The notes under the pieces: model-generated
Database searches by the model: none
Seen by the model: only the letters and a program-made list of their open reading frames with translations
What the model was told of the DNA's origin: nothing
Origin: Ensifer oleiphilus
Lineage (GTDB): Bacteria > Pseudomonadota > Alphaproteobacteria > Rhizobiales > Rhizobiaceae
Direction of reading: 5' to 3'
DNA length: 64,000 bases
Assembly (NCBI RefSeq): GCF_013371465.1
Contig: NZ_JABWDU010000005.1
Coordinates: 1 to 64,000, forward strand
Made by a program: the position numbers and the translations under genes
Shown: positions 28,208 to 36,880 of the stretch, piece after piece
Layout of the letters: each line of letters starts with the position of its first letter
How positions within the stretch are numbered: the stretch's first letter is position 1

Positions 28208-28927
28208 TCAAGGGGCGTCGTTGCGGGTCGGCCCGAACACGGTCTCGAACGCATCGCGCAGGCGAATGTCCACATCCGGCATCATCACCGGTAGACCGAG
28301 ATCGACGAGGCTGGTCACGCCATAGCTGCGGATGCCGCACGGCACGATGCCGCCGAAATGGTCGAGGTCCGGATCGACGTTGAGCGAAAAACCGTGAAAA
28401 CTCACCCAGCGGCGCAGGCGGATGCCGATCGCCGCAATCTTGTCTTCGGCCATCGATCCGTCGGGAAGCGAAGGCTTCTCCGGTCGGCGGACCCAGACGC
28501 CGACGCGGTCCTCGCGGCGCTCGCCTTTGACGTTCATCTGATCGAGCGTTGAGATGATGACGCTTTCGAGTGCGGCGACGAAGGCACGCACATCCTGCCG
28601 ACGGCGCTTGAGATCCAGCATCACGTAGACCACCCGCTGGCCTGGCCCATGATAGGTGTATTCGCCGCCGCGACCGGTCGCAAACACCGGGAAGCGGTCG
28701 GGCATGACAAGGTCGGCCGCATCGGCGCTGGTGCCCGCAGTATAAAGTGGCGGATGTTCCACCAGCCAGACGAGTTCGTCGGCAGTGCCGGCGGCAATGG
28801 CGGCCGCTTCGCGCTCCATTGTCTCGACTGCCTGTGGATAATCGACGACGTGAGGGGCGATCCGCCAGCGAACCGGGGGTGATTCCGGGGGGGCGAACAT
28901 GTCCTGGCTCAGATTTTCGCGCTGCAT
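28208..28927 (-). CDS. lipB: Octanoyltransferase LipB
   Basis: LipB moves octanoyl groups from acyl carrier protein to lipoyl domains. The 239-residue product has [12 protein letters not shown] (about residues 86-97), the catalytic Lys in EDKIAAIG (K163) and the catalytic Cys in GGIVPCGI (C197). The N-terminal extension of about 20 residues is longer than the minimal enzyme. It is convergent with the EamA transporter gene and divergent from the tRNA-Leu gene. Confidence 0.93.
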   Translation of the reverse strand: MQRENLSQDMFAPPESPPVRWRIAPHVVDYPQAVETMEREAAAIAAGTADELVWLVEHPPLYTAGTSADAADLVMPDRFPVFATGRGGEYTYHGPGQRVVYVMLDLKRRRQDVRAFVAALESVIISTLDQMNVKGERREDRVGVWVRRPEKPSLPDGSMAEDKIAAIGIRLRRWVSFHGFSLNVDPDLDHFGGIVPCGIRSYGVTSLVDLGLPVMMPDVDIRLRDAFETVFGPTRNDAP

Positions 28928-29121
28928 TTCCGTCTGCGTTCCTGTTTTTACGCCTTGTACATGGGACGGCGCGAGACAAGAGTCCAGCGTTTGCAGGGTT
29001 TCGCGAGGAGGCTGTTGAAATAGTTTCTTTTCCCGTCAAATTTCTGTCGTCATGCCCTTGTGCACCCCAGGGGCTTTTGCTACATGCAGCCCCGCCGGAG
29101 CAATTCGGCGCCTACCACGAT

Positions 29122-29206
29122 GCGGTCGTGGCGGAATTGGTAGACGCGCAGCGTTGAGGTCGCTGTGGGGCAACCCGTGGAAGTTCGAGTCTTCTCGACC
29201 GCACCA
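29122..29206 (+). tRNA. tRNA-Leu (GAG)
   Basis: An 85-base tRNA: acceptor arms GCGGTCG (29122-29128) and CGACCGC (29196-29202) followed by A and an encoded CCA. The anticodon arm is CAGCG-TTGAGGT-CGCTG, giving anticodon GAG, and the variable arm TGGGGCAACCCG is long as in class II leucine tRNAs. The T arm contains GTTCGAGTC. A terminator follows five bases later. Confidence 0.95.
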
Positions 29207-29210
29207 AAGA

Positions 29211-29240
29211 AAACCTGCTTCGGCAGGTTTTTTTGTTTTT
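29211..29240 (+). terminator. Terminator after tRNA-Leu
   Basis: An 8-bp stem AAACCTGC/GCAGGTTT with a TTCG loop is followed by TTTTGTTTTT. It is a strong intrinsic terminator for the tRNA transcript. Confidence 0.92.
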
Positions 29241-29317
29241 ATCCATATGCTTAGCATTGTCGTTGAGACGCATCTGCACGCTGTGTGGGCCGGACTCGCT
29301 CCCGCGGGCCTGCAGGG

Positions 29318-30088
29318 TCAATTCGTCTTGAGTATACGCGCCTGAACGGGTTGCTCCAAGCCTTTCAGTGAAAGCAGCCTGGTCTCGGACGCGCTCAGGA
29401 AATCCAGCACCTGCGCAGCTGTCTCGGCTGACACGAGGATTTCTCCGGCGGCGGCTTGGGATTCGAGTCTTGCGGCGAGATTGACGGTGCCGCCGATCGC
29501 GGTGAAATCGCTGCGGAAGCTTGAAAACTCACCAATCTCGACATCGCCTGTATGTATGCCGACACCAACACCGAGCCGGTAATCACGGTATTCCTTCAGA
29601 TCGGAGCTCAGTCCGTCGAGTGCGTCAGCGTAATGTCGCTGAATGTCCACCGCAGCCCTGACCGCAGCACGAGCGTGGTCTCTTATCGCGATCGGAAAAT
29701 TGAAGATCGCCAACAGGCCGTCGCCCATCTGCTTGTTGACGATGCCATCATGGGCCCAGATCGCCTGCGCGCATCGATCATGAAACAGGCTGACAATCTC
29801 ACTCAGCTCGATCGCCTCTGTTCGCTCGGAAAGGGACGTAAACCCTCGCATATCGGCAAACAGGATCGTGGCGTGGGCGGTGATGTGGCGCTGCTTCTTG
29901 ACGTAGCGAAAGGAGCGTTCGCAGATCGTGCAGATATTCGGATTCATCTTGCTTCGGGTGATGCCGAATGCCCGAAAGGGAAGGGCAAACGCCCCGCGGA
30001 TCGGGATCGGCACGCGCATCTGATCCCAGCAGCCCCGGCAGATGCTGGCACTGTTGTGGGTAGGCGCAAGGGAAGATGCAGCCGTCAT
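29318..30088 (-). CDS. Class III adenylate cyclase with N-terminal CxxC pairs
   Basis: The 256-residue product has a class III nucleotide cyclase domain (about residues 70-255). The metal-binding Asp lies in ILFADMRGFTSLS (about D79) and the second metal Asp in NKQMGDGLLAIF, which also holds the purine-selecting Lys; DFTAIGGTVNLAARLES adds the second purine-selecting Asp, the Asn and the Arg. So an active adenylate rather than guanylate cyclase is likely. The N-terminus has CRGC (17-20) and CTIC (53-56), a possible zinc site. The start is uncertain: 30088 follows AGGA closely; 30196 would give 292 residues. Confidence 0.82.
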   Translation of the reverse strand: MTAASSLAPTHNSASICRGCWDQMRVPIPIRGAFALPFRAFGITRSKMNPNICTICERSFRYVKKQRHITAHATILFADMRGFTSLSERTEAIELSEIVSLFHDRCAQAIWAHDGIVNKQMGDGLLAIFNFPIAIRDHARAAVRAAVDIQRHYADALDGLSSDLKEYRDYRLGVGVGIHTGDVEIGEFSSFRSDFTAIGGTVNLAARLESQAAAGEILVSAETAAQVLDFLSASETRLLSLKGLEQPVQARILKTN

Positions 30089-30533
30089 GTCCTGCAGTCT
30101 CGCCGCGCCGAGAAGACTTTTTGGTGGCGCGCAAACAAACGTGTAATATTCAGTTGTCTTTGGCAACTCGGAGTTTGTCTCAGTCGACGACAACATAAGG
30201 CATGACAATACACGTCCCGCTGTCCGTCGGCCGCTGCAAAGGATGTTTGAGTGCTGCTGGCACACCTTCGCCCTTGTCAGTGCATCCACATGGTTGCGGG
30301 AGAGCGGCAAATATATGTTGCTGCGGCGCCTGCACTTAGCGCGCTGCACGGACAGAGCGTCTAACCGACAGCTCCGTTCGGCGCGCTCCTCTCCCCATCA
30401 GCTGGACCGCCTCTTGTCCAGTCTTCCAAGAATTGGGTCTATTGTGCTCCAACCGGTCTCGTTTCTGTTTCGATGACCGGCGCTCGGTGAGGCGCCTTCG
30501 TCAGGCAGCGAAACTCAAGAAGGCGAGTTGCTG
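30089..30533. other. Intergenic region without a recognised gene
   Basis: These 445 bases precede the cyclase gene and follow the start-distal end of the next minus-strand gene. No convincing reading frame, hairpin with U run or repeat was seen. Its first 108 bases may belong to the cyclase gene if the longer start at 30196 is used. The rest probably holds the cyclase promoter. Confidence 0.4.
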
Positions 30534-30878
30534 CTATTTGGTGGTGCCGTCGGGCGGAGCCTGTTGCGTTTGATCGACGGCAGTCGGAGCGGCACCGTTC
30601 GGTGCCAGCACGCGATCCTGCTTGTTATCAATGCTGCCGGTCTGTTCCGGTGACGGCTGAACCTGGTCGACTGCCGTCGTCCGGTCGTTATCGTTGCTTT
30701 CGCCCCAGATCGCCGCGCCACCCCAGACCAGCAGCGCCAGAAACAGGCCGACTCCGAGGATTGCCAGAACACGCACGCCCAGAGGACCTTGGCGGCTTTC
30801 GCGCGCCGTGAAGTTTTCCCGGTCTGAGTCGTGCGTCGCTGTGATGGGATCGCCCCGTTCATCCAGATATTTTGTCAT
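30534..30878 (-). CDS. Small single-helix membrane protein, function unknown
   Basis: The 114-residue product has a hydrophilic N-terminus, one hydrophobic segment (about residues 35-57, VRVLAILGVGLFLALLVWGG) and a Gln/Pro/Thr-rich C-terminal half likely outside the membrane. ATGs are preceded by GGAGGT, so expression is credible. It matches no family I recognise. Its placement beside a short lipoprotein gene and a cyclase gene does not suggest a role. Confidence 0.6.
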   Translation of the reverse strand: MTKYLDERGDPITATHDSDRENFTARESRQGPLGVRVLAILGVGLFLALLVWGGAAIWGESNDNDRTTAVDQVQPSPEQTGSIDNKQDRVLAPNGAAPTAVDQTQQAPPDGTTK

Positions 30879-31039
30879 CGGATGACCTCCGTTGTTGCCA
30901 TCCTAAACAACGGGTTTCGAACGACAATGTTCCACCGTGAGACAAATTCATCTCGTCATCGGGCTTAAGATGCGAGTACCGAAGCGCCAAGCAAGTTGGC
31001 GATCCGGCGTCATATGTCTGTTGGCGAGAAAGCCTGGTT

Positions 31040-31300
31040 TCAGTTCGACCAGGTATCGGCGACACTGCGCCGCACAAGCTTATACTTATGGTCGGGCTGA
31101 ACTTCGTAGGTTTCGAAGACCATCGTGCCTTGATGCATGAAGCGGTTCTGGATCATCGTGCCTGGCGGGGAGATCGTCTTGCGGGTGGGGCCGGCCTCGC
31201 CATAGGTCAAGCTCCCCGGCAACGGTTCGAGATTGGGCGTTGTGCTGTTGCATCCCGCCAATGCGAGAAGGCTGACGATAGCGACATGCGTCGGTTTCAT
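31040..31300 (-). CDS. Short lipoprotein
   Basis: The 86-residue product begins MKPTHVAIVSLLALAGC, a lipoprotein signal peptide with the lipobox LALAGC (Cys at residue 17), so the mature protein is about 70 residues and lipid-anchored. The mature part has a conserved-looking GTMIQNRFMHQGTMVFETY segment. It matches no family I can name. The start at 31300 was chosen because the signal peptide begins there. Confidence 0.68.
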   Translation of the reverse strand: MKPTHVAIVSLLALAGCNSTTPNLEPLPGSLTYGEAGPTRKTISPPGTMIQNRFMHQGTMVFETYEVQPDHKYKLVRRSVADTWSN

Positions 31301-31415
31301 AGGCTGGTCCTTGATTGAAAACCTGAGTGTGAATTTAGGCATGCTGACTTATGACGGGAAGAGCAGGCTTTGATGATTGCCATGCCGCCTGCTTGAATTG
31401 CACCCGCGGGCCGGT

Positions 31416-31925
31416 TCAGCTTCGCGCCGTTTCCCTTGTGGCCTTCTCGAACTTCTTGACGGCGCGCTCCCGCTTCAGCCGCGACAGGCGCTGCGTCCAG
31501 AATATGCCGTCCAGCTGGTCGATTTCGTGTTGGAGGCAAATCGCCATCAGGCCATCCGCATCTTCCTCGACTGCGTTGCCGTCGAGCGTCTGGTACCGGA
31601 CGCGCACCGTCGCGGGGCGCTCGACGTCCTCGGAAATTCCCGGCATCGAAACGCTTCCCTCTGTATGTCTGACCATGTGGGGCGAGCGCGAAACGATCTC
31701 GGGATTGACGAAAACGCGGACACCGCTTTCACGGGTCAGTTCGATCACCGTCAGACGTTGCAGGATGCCGATATGCGGCGCAGTGATGCCAATACCCGGC
31801 GCTGCGCGCATCGTGTCGAGTAGATCGTCGGCAAGAGCCTGCAAGGCGTCGTCGAACCGGTCGACTGTCTGTGCTTCCCGGTTCAGGATAGGATCGGGAA
31901 AACGAACAAGGGGGCGGATCGCCAT
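31416..31925 (-). CDS. Peptide deformylase-like protein with altered active site
   Basis: The 169-residue product aligns along its length with peptide deformylase, which removes formyl groups from nascent proteins. All three active-site motifs differ from the family. Motif 1 is GIGITAPH (44-51), with His51 where Gln is usual. Motif 2 is EGSVS (89-93), with Ser91 in place of the metal-binding Cys. Motif 3 is HEIDQ (133-137), with Gln137 replacing the second metal-binding His. Two of three metal ligands are lost, so it is probably not an active deformylase. The frame is intact, which argues for a retained role. Confidence 0.85.
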   Translation of the reverse strand: MAIRPLVRFPDPILNREAQTVDRFDDALQALADDLLDTMRAAPGIGITAPHIGILQRLTVIELTRESGVRVFVNPEIVSRSPHMVRHTEGSVSMPGISEDVERPATVRVRYQTLDGNAVEEDADGLMAICLQHEIDQLDGIFWTQRLSRLKRERAVKKFEKATRETARS

Positions 31926-32211
31926 CGGAAGCTCCTGGGCTGCGGCCGCATAGTGCTATCCGATCGCCTGGTCGATGTCGACTGTGCGCGCACATGTGCG
32001 TTTCCCATGTATTTGCAACAGCTTGAATAAATCTGTTACCACACGCGCGACGTTGGGCCTTGTGATGTGGACCTTGGCAAGGCTTTGCGCTAGCAGGGCT
32101 CTAAGGCCCATGTCCTTGAGGAGGATGGGGCGACAACACCGGCAGTGATGTACCCTTGCCCGATCGGCGCATGGCGGCCGGGAAGTTGGCAATCGTTTCG
32201 AGGGCGCGCTC

Positions 32212-33633
32212 ATGAGCAATACCGGCGACGACGACCGCGGTTCCGAAGAAATACCCGTCTATGACGGAGCGGACATCTATGCCGATGATGGTTCGGTGCG
32301 CTCCGACTTCCTGATGCATGTCGGTGCGGCGATTGCCGACCGCGACACGATCTATCTGCGCCAGCATGTTGCTGGCCTGCATTCGTCAGAAATGGGCGAC
32401 CTGCTTGAGGCGATCCAGCCGGAGCAGCGCCTGGCACTTGTCTCCCTGCTTGGCAAGGATTTCGACCTTTCGTCTCTGACCGAAGTCGACGAAGCCATAC
32501 GCCTAGACATCGTTGAGCACCTGCCCAACGAGCAGATCGCCGAGGCGCTTGGCGAGATGGATTCGGACGATGCCGTCTACATTCTCGAAGACCTCGACCA
32601 GGAGGACCAGGACGAGATCCTGGCGAAGCTGCCCTTTACCGAGCGTGTGCGCTTGCGCCGCTCTCTGGACTATCCCGAGAGCACTGCCGGCCGCCGCATG
32701 CAGACGGAGTTCGTGGCGGTGCCGCCGTTCTGGACCATCGGGCAGACGATCGATTACATGCGCGAGGACGCGGAGCTTCCGGAAAGTTTTACGCAGATCT
32801 TCGTCATCGATCCGACCTTCAAGCTTCTGGGTGCCGTCGATCTCGACAAGGTTTTGCGCTCCAAGCGCTCGATCAAGGTCGACGCCATCATGCGCGATAC
32901 CAGTCACGCCATTCCGGCTGAAATGGACCAGGAAGAGGCGGCGCAGCTCTTCGAGCAATACGACCTTCTCTCCGCCGCCGTGGTCGACGACAACGGTCGA
33001 CTCGTCGGGGTTCTGACCATCGACGATGTCGTCGATGTCATCCAGGAAGAGGCCGAAGAAGACTTGCTGCGTCTGAGTGGCGTCGGTGACGAGGAACTGT
33101 CGGACTCTGTCGCCGAAGCATCGCGCTCACGCGTGCCTTGGCTGTTCATCAATTCGATGACCGCTTGCATTTCCGCTTCGGTCATTGGCCTTTTCGATGC
33201 GACAATCCAGCAGATCGTTGCGCTCGCCATTCTCATGCCGATTGTCGCCGGCATGGGTGGCAATGCCGGCTCTCAGACCATGACCGTGACGGTGCGCGCG
33301 CTTGCGACCCGCGGCCTCGACATTCACAACGCGCCGCGAATCATCCGGCGCGAAGCGGGGGTGGGCCTGCTGAACGGCATGATCTTCGGCACGCTGATCG
33401 GCCTTCTGGCCGGCCTCTGGTTTCAGGACCCGAACATCGGCGGTATTATCGCCACCGCGATGCTTATCAACATGATGGCCGCGGCCCTTGCCGGCATCAT
33501 GGTTCCGCTGCTTCTGGAACGTTTTGGCGCTGACCCCGCGGTGTCTTCGGCTGTGTTTGTGACGGCGATTACCGATATCACCGGCTTCTCGAGTTTTCTC
33601 GGCATTGCCACCTGGTGGTTCCACGTCACCTGA
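32212..33633 (+). CDS. mgtE: Magnesium transporter MgtE
   Basis: MgtE is a Mg2+-gated channel. The 473-residue product has an N-terminal alpha-superhelical domain (about residues 45-150, with repeated LLGKDFDLSSL-like and EQIAEALGEMDSDDAV segments), two CBS domains (about 150-275), and five C-terminal helices with LAILMPIVAGMGGNAGSQ (about 340-357), the ion-selectivity region. The start ATG at 32212 is preceded by GAGGGCGCGCTC. It is followed by a MerR regulator gene. Confidence 0.94.
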   Translation: MSNTGDDDRGSEEIPVYDGADIYADDGSVRSDFLMHVGAAIADRDTIYLRQHVAGLHSSEMGDLLEAIQPEQRLALVSLLGKDFDLSSLTEVDEAIRLDIVEHLPNEQIAEALGEMDSDDAVYILEDLDQEDQDEILAKLPFTERVRLRRSLDYPESTAGRRMQTEFVAVPPFWTIGQTIDYMREDAELPESFTQIFVIDPTFKLLGAVDLDKVLRSKRSIKVDAIMRDTSHAIPAEMDQEEAAQLFEQYDLLSAAVVDDNGRLVGVLTIDDVVDVIQEEAEEDLLRLSGVGDEELSDSVAEASRSRVPWLFINSMTACISASVIGLFDATIQQIVALAILMPIVAGMGGNAGSQTMTVTVRALATRGLDIHNAPRIIRREAGVGLLNGMIFGTLIGLLAGLWFQDPNIGGIIATAMLINMMAAALAGIMVPLLLERFGADPAVSSAVFVTAITDITGFSSFLGIATWWFHVT

Positions 33634-33646
33634 CATCGCCAGTTGT

Positions 33647-33667
33647 TTGACTTTTACGTCAAGGTCA
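33647..33667 (+). promoter_or_regulatory. Possible operator before the MerR gene
   Basis: The sequence TTGACTTTTACGTCAAGGTCA spans the gap just before the MerR regulator gene and has imperfect dyad symmetry (TTGAC at one end, GTCAA inverted near the other). MerR-family regulators commonly bind such sites between -35 and -10 elements. This is a weak inference from position and symmetry. Confidence 0.25.
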
Positions 33668-33703
33668 ACGATAGTGATGGTCAGGAAATCATGGAATGGC
33701 AGC

Positions 33704-34090
33704 GTGAATAAGTACTATAGCATTACCGAATTGACGCGGGAATTCGGCATTTCGACCCGGACGCTGCGGTTCTATGAGGACGAGGGCCTCATCCATCCGG
33801 AGCGCCGCGGTCGAACCCGTATGTTTCGCCCCGCCGACCGTCGGCTGATCCAGGAGATTCTCCGGGGCCGGCGCATCGGTTTCACGATCGCCGAAATCCG
33901 CGAGATCATTCAGGTTTACAAGGATCCGCCCGGTGAACTCGGTCAGTTGCAACTGCTGATGAGCCGTGTCGAGGCCAAGCGCGAAGAATTGCGCCAGAAG
34001 CGCAAGGATATCGAGGATACGCTGACCGAACTCGACAATGTTGAGGAGGCGTGTTTGACGCGTCTCGCCGAGATTGGCGTTGGGACCTGA
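33704..34090 (+). CDS. MerR-family transcriptional regulator
   Basis: The 128-residue product has a MerR winged helix (about residues 5-72: YSITELTREFGISTRTLRFYEDEG) and a C-terminal coiled-coil dimer helix (about 78-118). It has a single Cys and no CxxC-type metal-binding loop, so it is not a classic metal sensor. The GTG at 33704 is chosen because family members start MNKYYSITEL; an ATG at 33677 would add nine residues. It is followed by a bidirectional terminator. Confidence 0.82.
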   Translation: MNKYYSITELTREFGISTRTLRFYEDEGLIHPERRGRTRMFRPADRRLIQEILRGRRIGFTIAEIREIIQVYKDPPGELGQLQLLMSRVEAKREELRQKRKDIEDTLTELDNVEEACLTRLAEIGVGT

Positions 34091-34118
34091 TCGCGAATCT
34101 GGACAGCGCACGACGAAC

Positions 34119-34145
34119 AAAAGGGTGGCTTTGGCCGCCTTTTTT
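34119..34145 (+). terminator. Bidirectional terminator after the MerR gene
   Basis: An 11-bp stem AAAAGGGTGGC (34119-34129) and GCCGCCTTTTT (34134-34144) with wobble pairs and a TTTG loop runs into T residues, and on the minus strand also ends in a T run. It sits between convergent genes and can end both transcripts. Confidence 0.8.
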
Positions 34146-34167
34146 GTTGTCTGCGAGGAACTGCGGA

Positions 34168-34641
34168 TCAGATCCAGCGGCTCGTATGCCGGCAGTAACG
34201 CTCGAACTCGAAGCCGAAACGTGAAAGCAGATGTCGTTCTTCGTTGCGGATGGCAAAGATGGTCGTCAACATCACGGCTGCAACCGCCATCACGAAAAAC
34301 CATGGATTGAGCGTGATCAGACCGAAGCCGATCATCATCAGCGTGTAGCCGAGATAGATCGGGTTGCGGGTGAAGCGAAACGGTCCGTAAGTGACGAGGC
34401 ACGTGGCGCACCGATGCGGAAGCACTGCGGTATGGCGATCCAGCAGCGTCTTGACGGCCCACAGGTCGAGCCAGATTGCCGCGGCGACAAGGATGCTGCC
34501 GGAAATCCAGGGCACCCAGCCGTGGCCGTGAGCCACCGGAATGGGCGAGTATCGTGCAAGCAACAAGGCTGCAAGGGTGGCGGTCCCGTAGAGCAGGGCC
34601 GGCCATGGGAAACTCAGCGGCTTGGCACGATAGGCATTCAT
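34168..34641 (-). CDS. Isoprenylcysteine carboxyl methyltransferase family protein
   Basis: The 157-residue product has four to five hydrophobic segments and the ICMT-type C-terminal half: GPFRFTRNPIYLGYTLMMIGFGL (about residues 86-108) and NEERHLLSRFGFEFERYCRHTSRWI at the end. Bacterial members methylate or modify unknown lipid substrates. It ends the minus-strand pair with the DUF1624 gene; three bases separate the two, so they are probably one operon. Confidence 0.82.
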   Translation of the reverse strand: MNAYRAKPLSFPWPALLYGTATLAALLLARYSPIPVAHGHGWVPWISGSILVAAAIWLDLWAVKTLLDRHTAVLPHRCATCLVTYGPFRFTRNPIYLGYTLMMIGFGLITLNPWFFVMAVAAVMLTTIFAIRNEERHLLSRFGFEFERYCRHTSRWI

Positions 34642-34644
34642 GTC

Positions 34645-35652
34645 CTAGTCCCCTGATTGCACGTCCATTGTGCATTGACCGGCGATTCGCGCAATGCGTT
34701 CATCCGTGTTGACGTTGATCTTTCCCCTGTTCAGGTCGTCGAACAGGTTCTGCTCCACCAGCTTGTCGAGGGTACATCCGCAGAAGGCGTCGCAGGGCAC
34801 GGCCGGATTGCCGCGGCTGCATGCCTCCACGCAGTTGGTGCGGTAGGCTTGCCTGGGATCCGGCAGTGTCGGTGGCGAGACCAGCGAGAAGAGGAAGACC
34901 AATCCGATGAGCAGCGGCTGGTGGAGGAGGTATATGGCCAGACTGTGACGCCCCCCGAATGCCAGTGCTTTCGTCCACAGGCGCGTCCTTTCGTCGTCGA
35001 CCGGGCGCTTTGAAAGGGCTGTCACGAGACGCGCATGCACCAGTTTTGCGGTGCCGAGGCCAATCAGGAAGGGGGCGAGCCACGGCAGCAGCGGCACGTA
35101 GTCGTTCGAGCGAGGGATCGTTTCGGAAAGGCCGACCCACCAGAGATAGGGGGCGTCGAAGATCGCAGAGCGCAAATAGAGCGGGGCGGCGAAGGCCGCA
35201 GCCGCAGCCGCGAACGAAACAATCGCCGGAAGGGGCAGAAAAAGAAGACCGATGAGGCTTGCCGCGGCAATCGAATGCAGGATACCGAAGAATATGAAAG
35301 TGTTGGGGAACGCAAACCAGGTCGCTATACTGATGATCGTGGCCGCTCCGGCAATCTTTGCAAACCGGCGCATGAAGGCATCGAAGCGGATCTTCGGCCG
35401 TTGCCCGAGCACGAGGCTGTAGCCCGCCAGAAACAGGAAGCTGCTGGCAATCAGCCGTGCAAACATCTTCCACCCGCCGGCGCCGGCGGTCCCGGCTGCG
35501 ACATAGCCGAAGAATTCCAGATCCCAGACGAAATGATAGAGCGCCATGGCCACCAGCGCCAGGCCGCGCAGCACATCGATAAAGATGAGCCGGCGTTTGC
35601 TTCCGGTGGGCGGCTGCGGCTCAACGAGTGAGGTCATGTTGGTGTCGGACAT
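34645..35652 (-). CDS. DUF1624 / heparan-alpha-glucosaminide acetyltransferase-like membrane protein
   Basis: The 335-residue product has about eight hydrophobic segments and starts with the family pattern FIDVLRGLALVAMALYHFVWD (about residues 24-44). It ends LAIYLLHQPLLIGLVF before a hydrophilic tail. Homologues are membrane acyltransferases. The last 65 residues form a tail with seven Cys (CVEAC, CDAFCGC and a later Cys), which may be disulfide-bonded or bind metal. The start at 35652 (MSDTNMTS) follows AGGATGG; 35664 is an alternative. Confidence 0.8.
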   Translation of the reverse strand: MSDTNMTSLVEPQPPTGSKRRLIFIDVLRGLALVAMALYHFVWDLEFFGYVAAGTAGAGGWKMFARLIASSFLFLAGYSLVLGQRPKIRFDAFMRRFAKIAGAATIISIATWFAFPNTFIFFGILHSIAAASLIGLLFLPLPAIVSFAAAAAAFAAPLYLRSAIFDAPYLWWVGLSETIPRSNDYVPLLPWLAPFLIGLGTAKLVHARLVTALSKRPVDDERTRLWTKALAFGGRHSLAIYLLHQPLLIGLVFLFSLVSPPTLPDPRQAYRTNCVEACSRGNPAVPCDAFCGCTLDKLVEQNLFDDLNRGKINVNTDERIARIAGQCTMDVQSGD

Positions 35653-35785
35653 GGTGTTCGCCATCCTGTTGGCGCAAATGAGAGTGGCAGGCCTGGCTTG
35701 CGCCAGACCGGCCTTGATTGCTTTGAAAAGAGAAGATGCGGCCGGAATTCCGTTCGGCGATATCCGCGGCGTGGCGCGCCGGCTG

Positions 35786-36478
35786 CTAGCGGGCGGCTTC
35801 CTGTAAAAGGGCTGCCCGCGCTTCGGAGAAGAATTGCCGGCGTGTCAGGACGAAGATGACGAAGATTGTCAGGCCGACGAAGGCATAGGGACTGATGAAC
35901 CAGCCGAGATAGCCGATCGACAGGAAGATCGCCCTGAGGCCGGCATTGAAGTGCTTGGCGGCGAGCACGTTCATGCGCACGGCCCGTTCGGCCGCAACCT
36001 CGGCCGCGTGCCGGTCGCGGATCATGTCTGCCGTCATCGGTATGCCGCCCATCAGGATCGAGCAGTAGTTGAACAGGCGGTAGGACCAGCCGAACTTGAA
36101 GAAGGAATAGCCGAAGAGGCAGGTGAGCCCGGCGACCTTCAGTTCGAAGGCCGTGCGCCCGCCGTGGAACACATAGGGCATGTCGGCGAAGATCATCTGC
36201 GCCTGCTCGGTCGCACCCAGGAGCGCGAAGCAACCGCCGAGCGCAAAGATGGTCGTCGAGGCGAAGAAGGCGGTGCCGGCCTGCAGCCCGGCAATGATCT
36301 GAGTGTCGATCATTTTCAGGTCGCGGTTGAGCGAGTTGCGAATCCACCGGCCACGATGGTCGTTCATCAGCCGCGTGAGACTGATGCGTTTGAAGCCGCG
36401 CGTGCCGTCTGTCGCCCAGCTGAAGCCGGCCCACAGTAGGATGAACACGGCAAGTGCTATGTAATCTTCGAAGGTCAT
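35786..36478 (-). CDS. DUF599 membrane protein
   Basis: The 230-residue product has four hydrophobic segments and the DUF599 pattern with RDLKMIDTQIIAGLQAGTAFFASTT (about residues 52-76) and GWSYRLFNYCSILMGGIP near 128. The family has no known function. The start at 36478 (MTFEDYIALAVF) leads directly into the first helix. Its ribosome site is weak. Confidence 0.78.
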   Translation of the reverse strand: MTFEDYIALAVFILLWAGFSWATDGTRGFKRISLTRLMNDHRGRWIRNSLNRDLKMIDTQIIAGLQAGTAFFASTTIFALGGCFALLGATEQAQMIFADMPYVFHGGRTAFELKVAGLTCLFGYSFFKFGWSYRLFNYCSILMGGIPMTADMIRDRHAAEVAAERAVRMNVLAAKHFNAGLRAIFLSIGYLGWFISPYAFVGLTIFVIFVLTRRQFFSEARAALLQEAAR

Positions 36479-36757
36479 ACACGTGTTTTTGGCATGGCTT
36501 TTGGAAATTGCAAGGCCGGCACGCCTGTGGAGAATCGGCGCCCCATCAACTAGTGTGATGAAATTGCGGCGGAATTTCTTCCGACAAAAATGCGGGAACT
36601 CCAGCGTTTGGTGCGTTGACCGGAGCGCCGATGGGGCCATGACACCTTTCTGCCATATTTGACCGTTGCGTCTTTACACTTTCTTCAGTATGCATTGCGC
36701 CATGCGCGGGCCCTTGATGTGTGGCCCGCAGCCGTTGAGAGTTTTTCGGAGACATCA

Positions 36758-36859
36758 TGGACAATACAATACAGAAGTCTTGCTGGGGCGTGACTGCTCG
36801 CGCCGTAGCCGGTTTCGCTGGCGTTCTTGTTCTTGCTTATCTTTTCGGCGGCCTTTGAT
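36758..36859 (+). CDS. Predicted 33-residue membrane mini-protein
   Basis: This short reading frame codes for MDNTIQKSCWGVTARAVAGF followed by a hydrophobic end AGVLVLAYLFGGL, so a single helix near the C-terminus is likely. TCGGAGACATC precedes the ATG, and a strong terminator lies 22 bases after the stop, which gives a compact gene unit. It matches no family I can name. It could be a small membrane-regulator protein or a transported peptide; its function is unknown. Support is a good ribosome site, the helix and the terminator. Confidence 0.55.
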
Positions 36860-36880
36860 ACCAAAAGTCCTCTGATTGAC

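Noticed and set aside
29122-29206. tRNA-Leu as an integration site for a mobile element
   Set aside because: No integrase, direct repeat of the tRNA end or foreign-looking genes follow it.
30243-30476. 77-codon plus-strand frame upstream of the cyclase
   Set aside because: No ribosome site and no recognisable sequence; it reads like noise.
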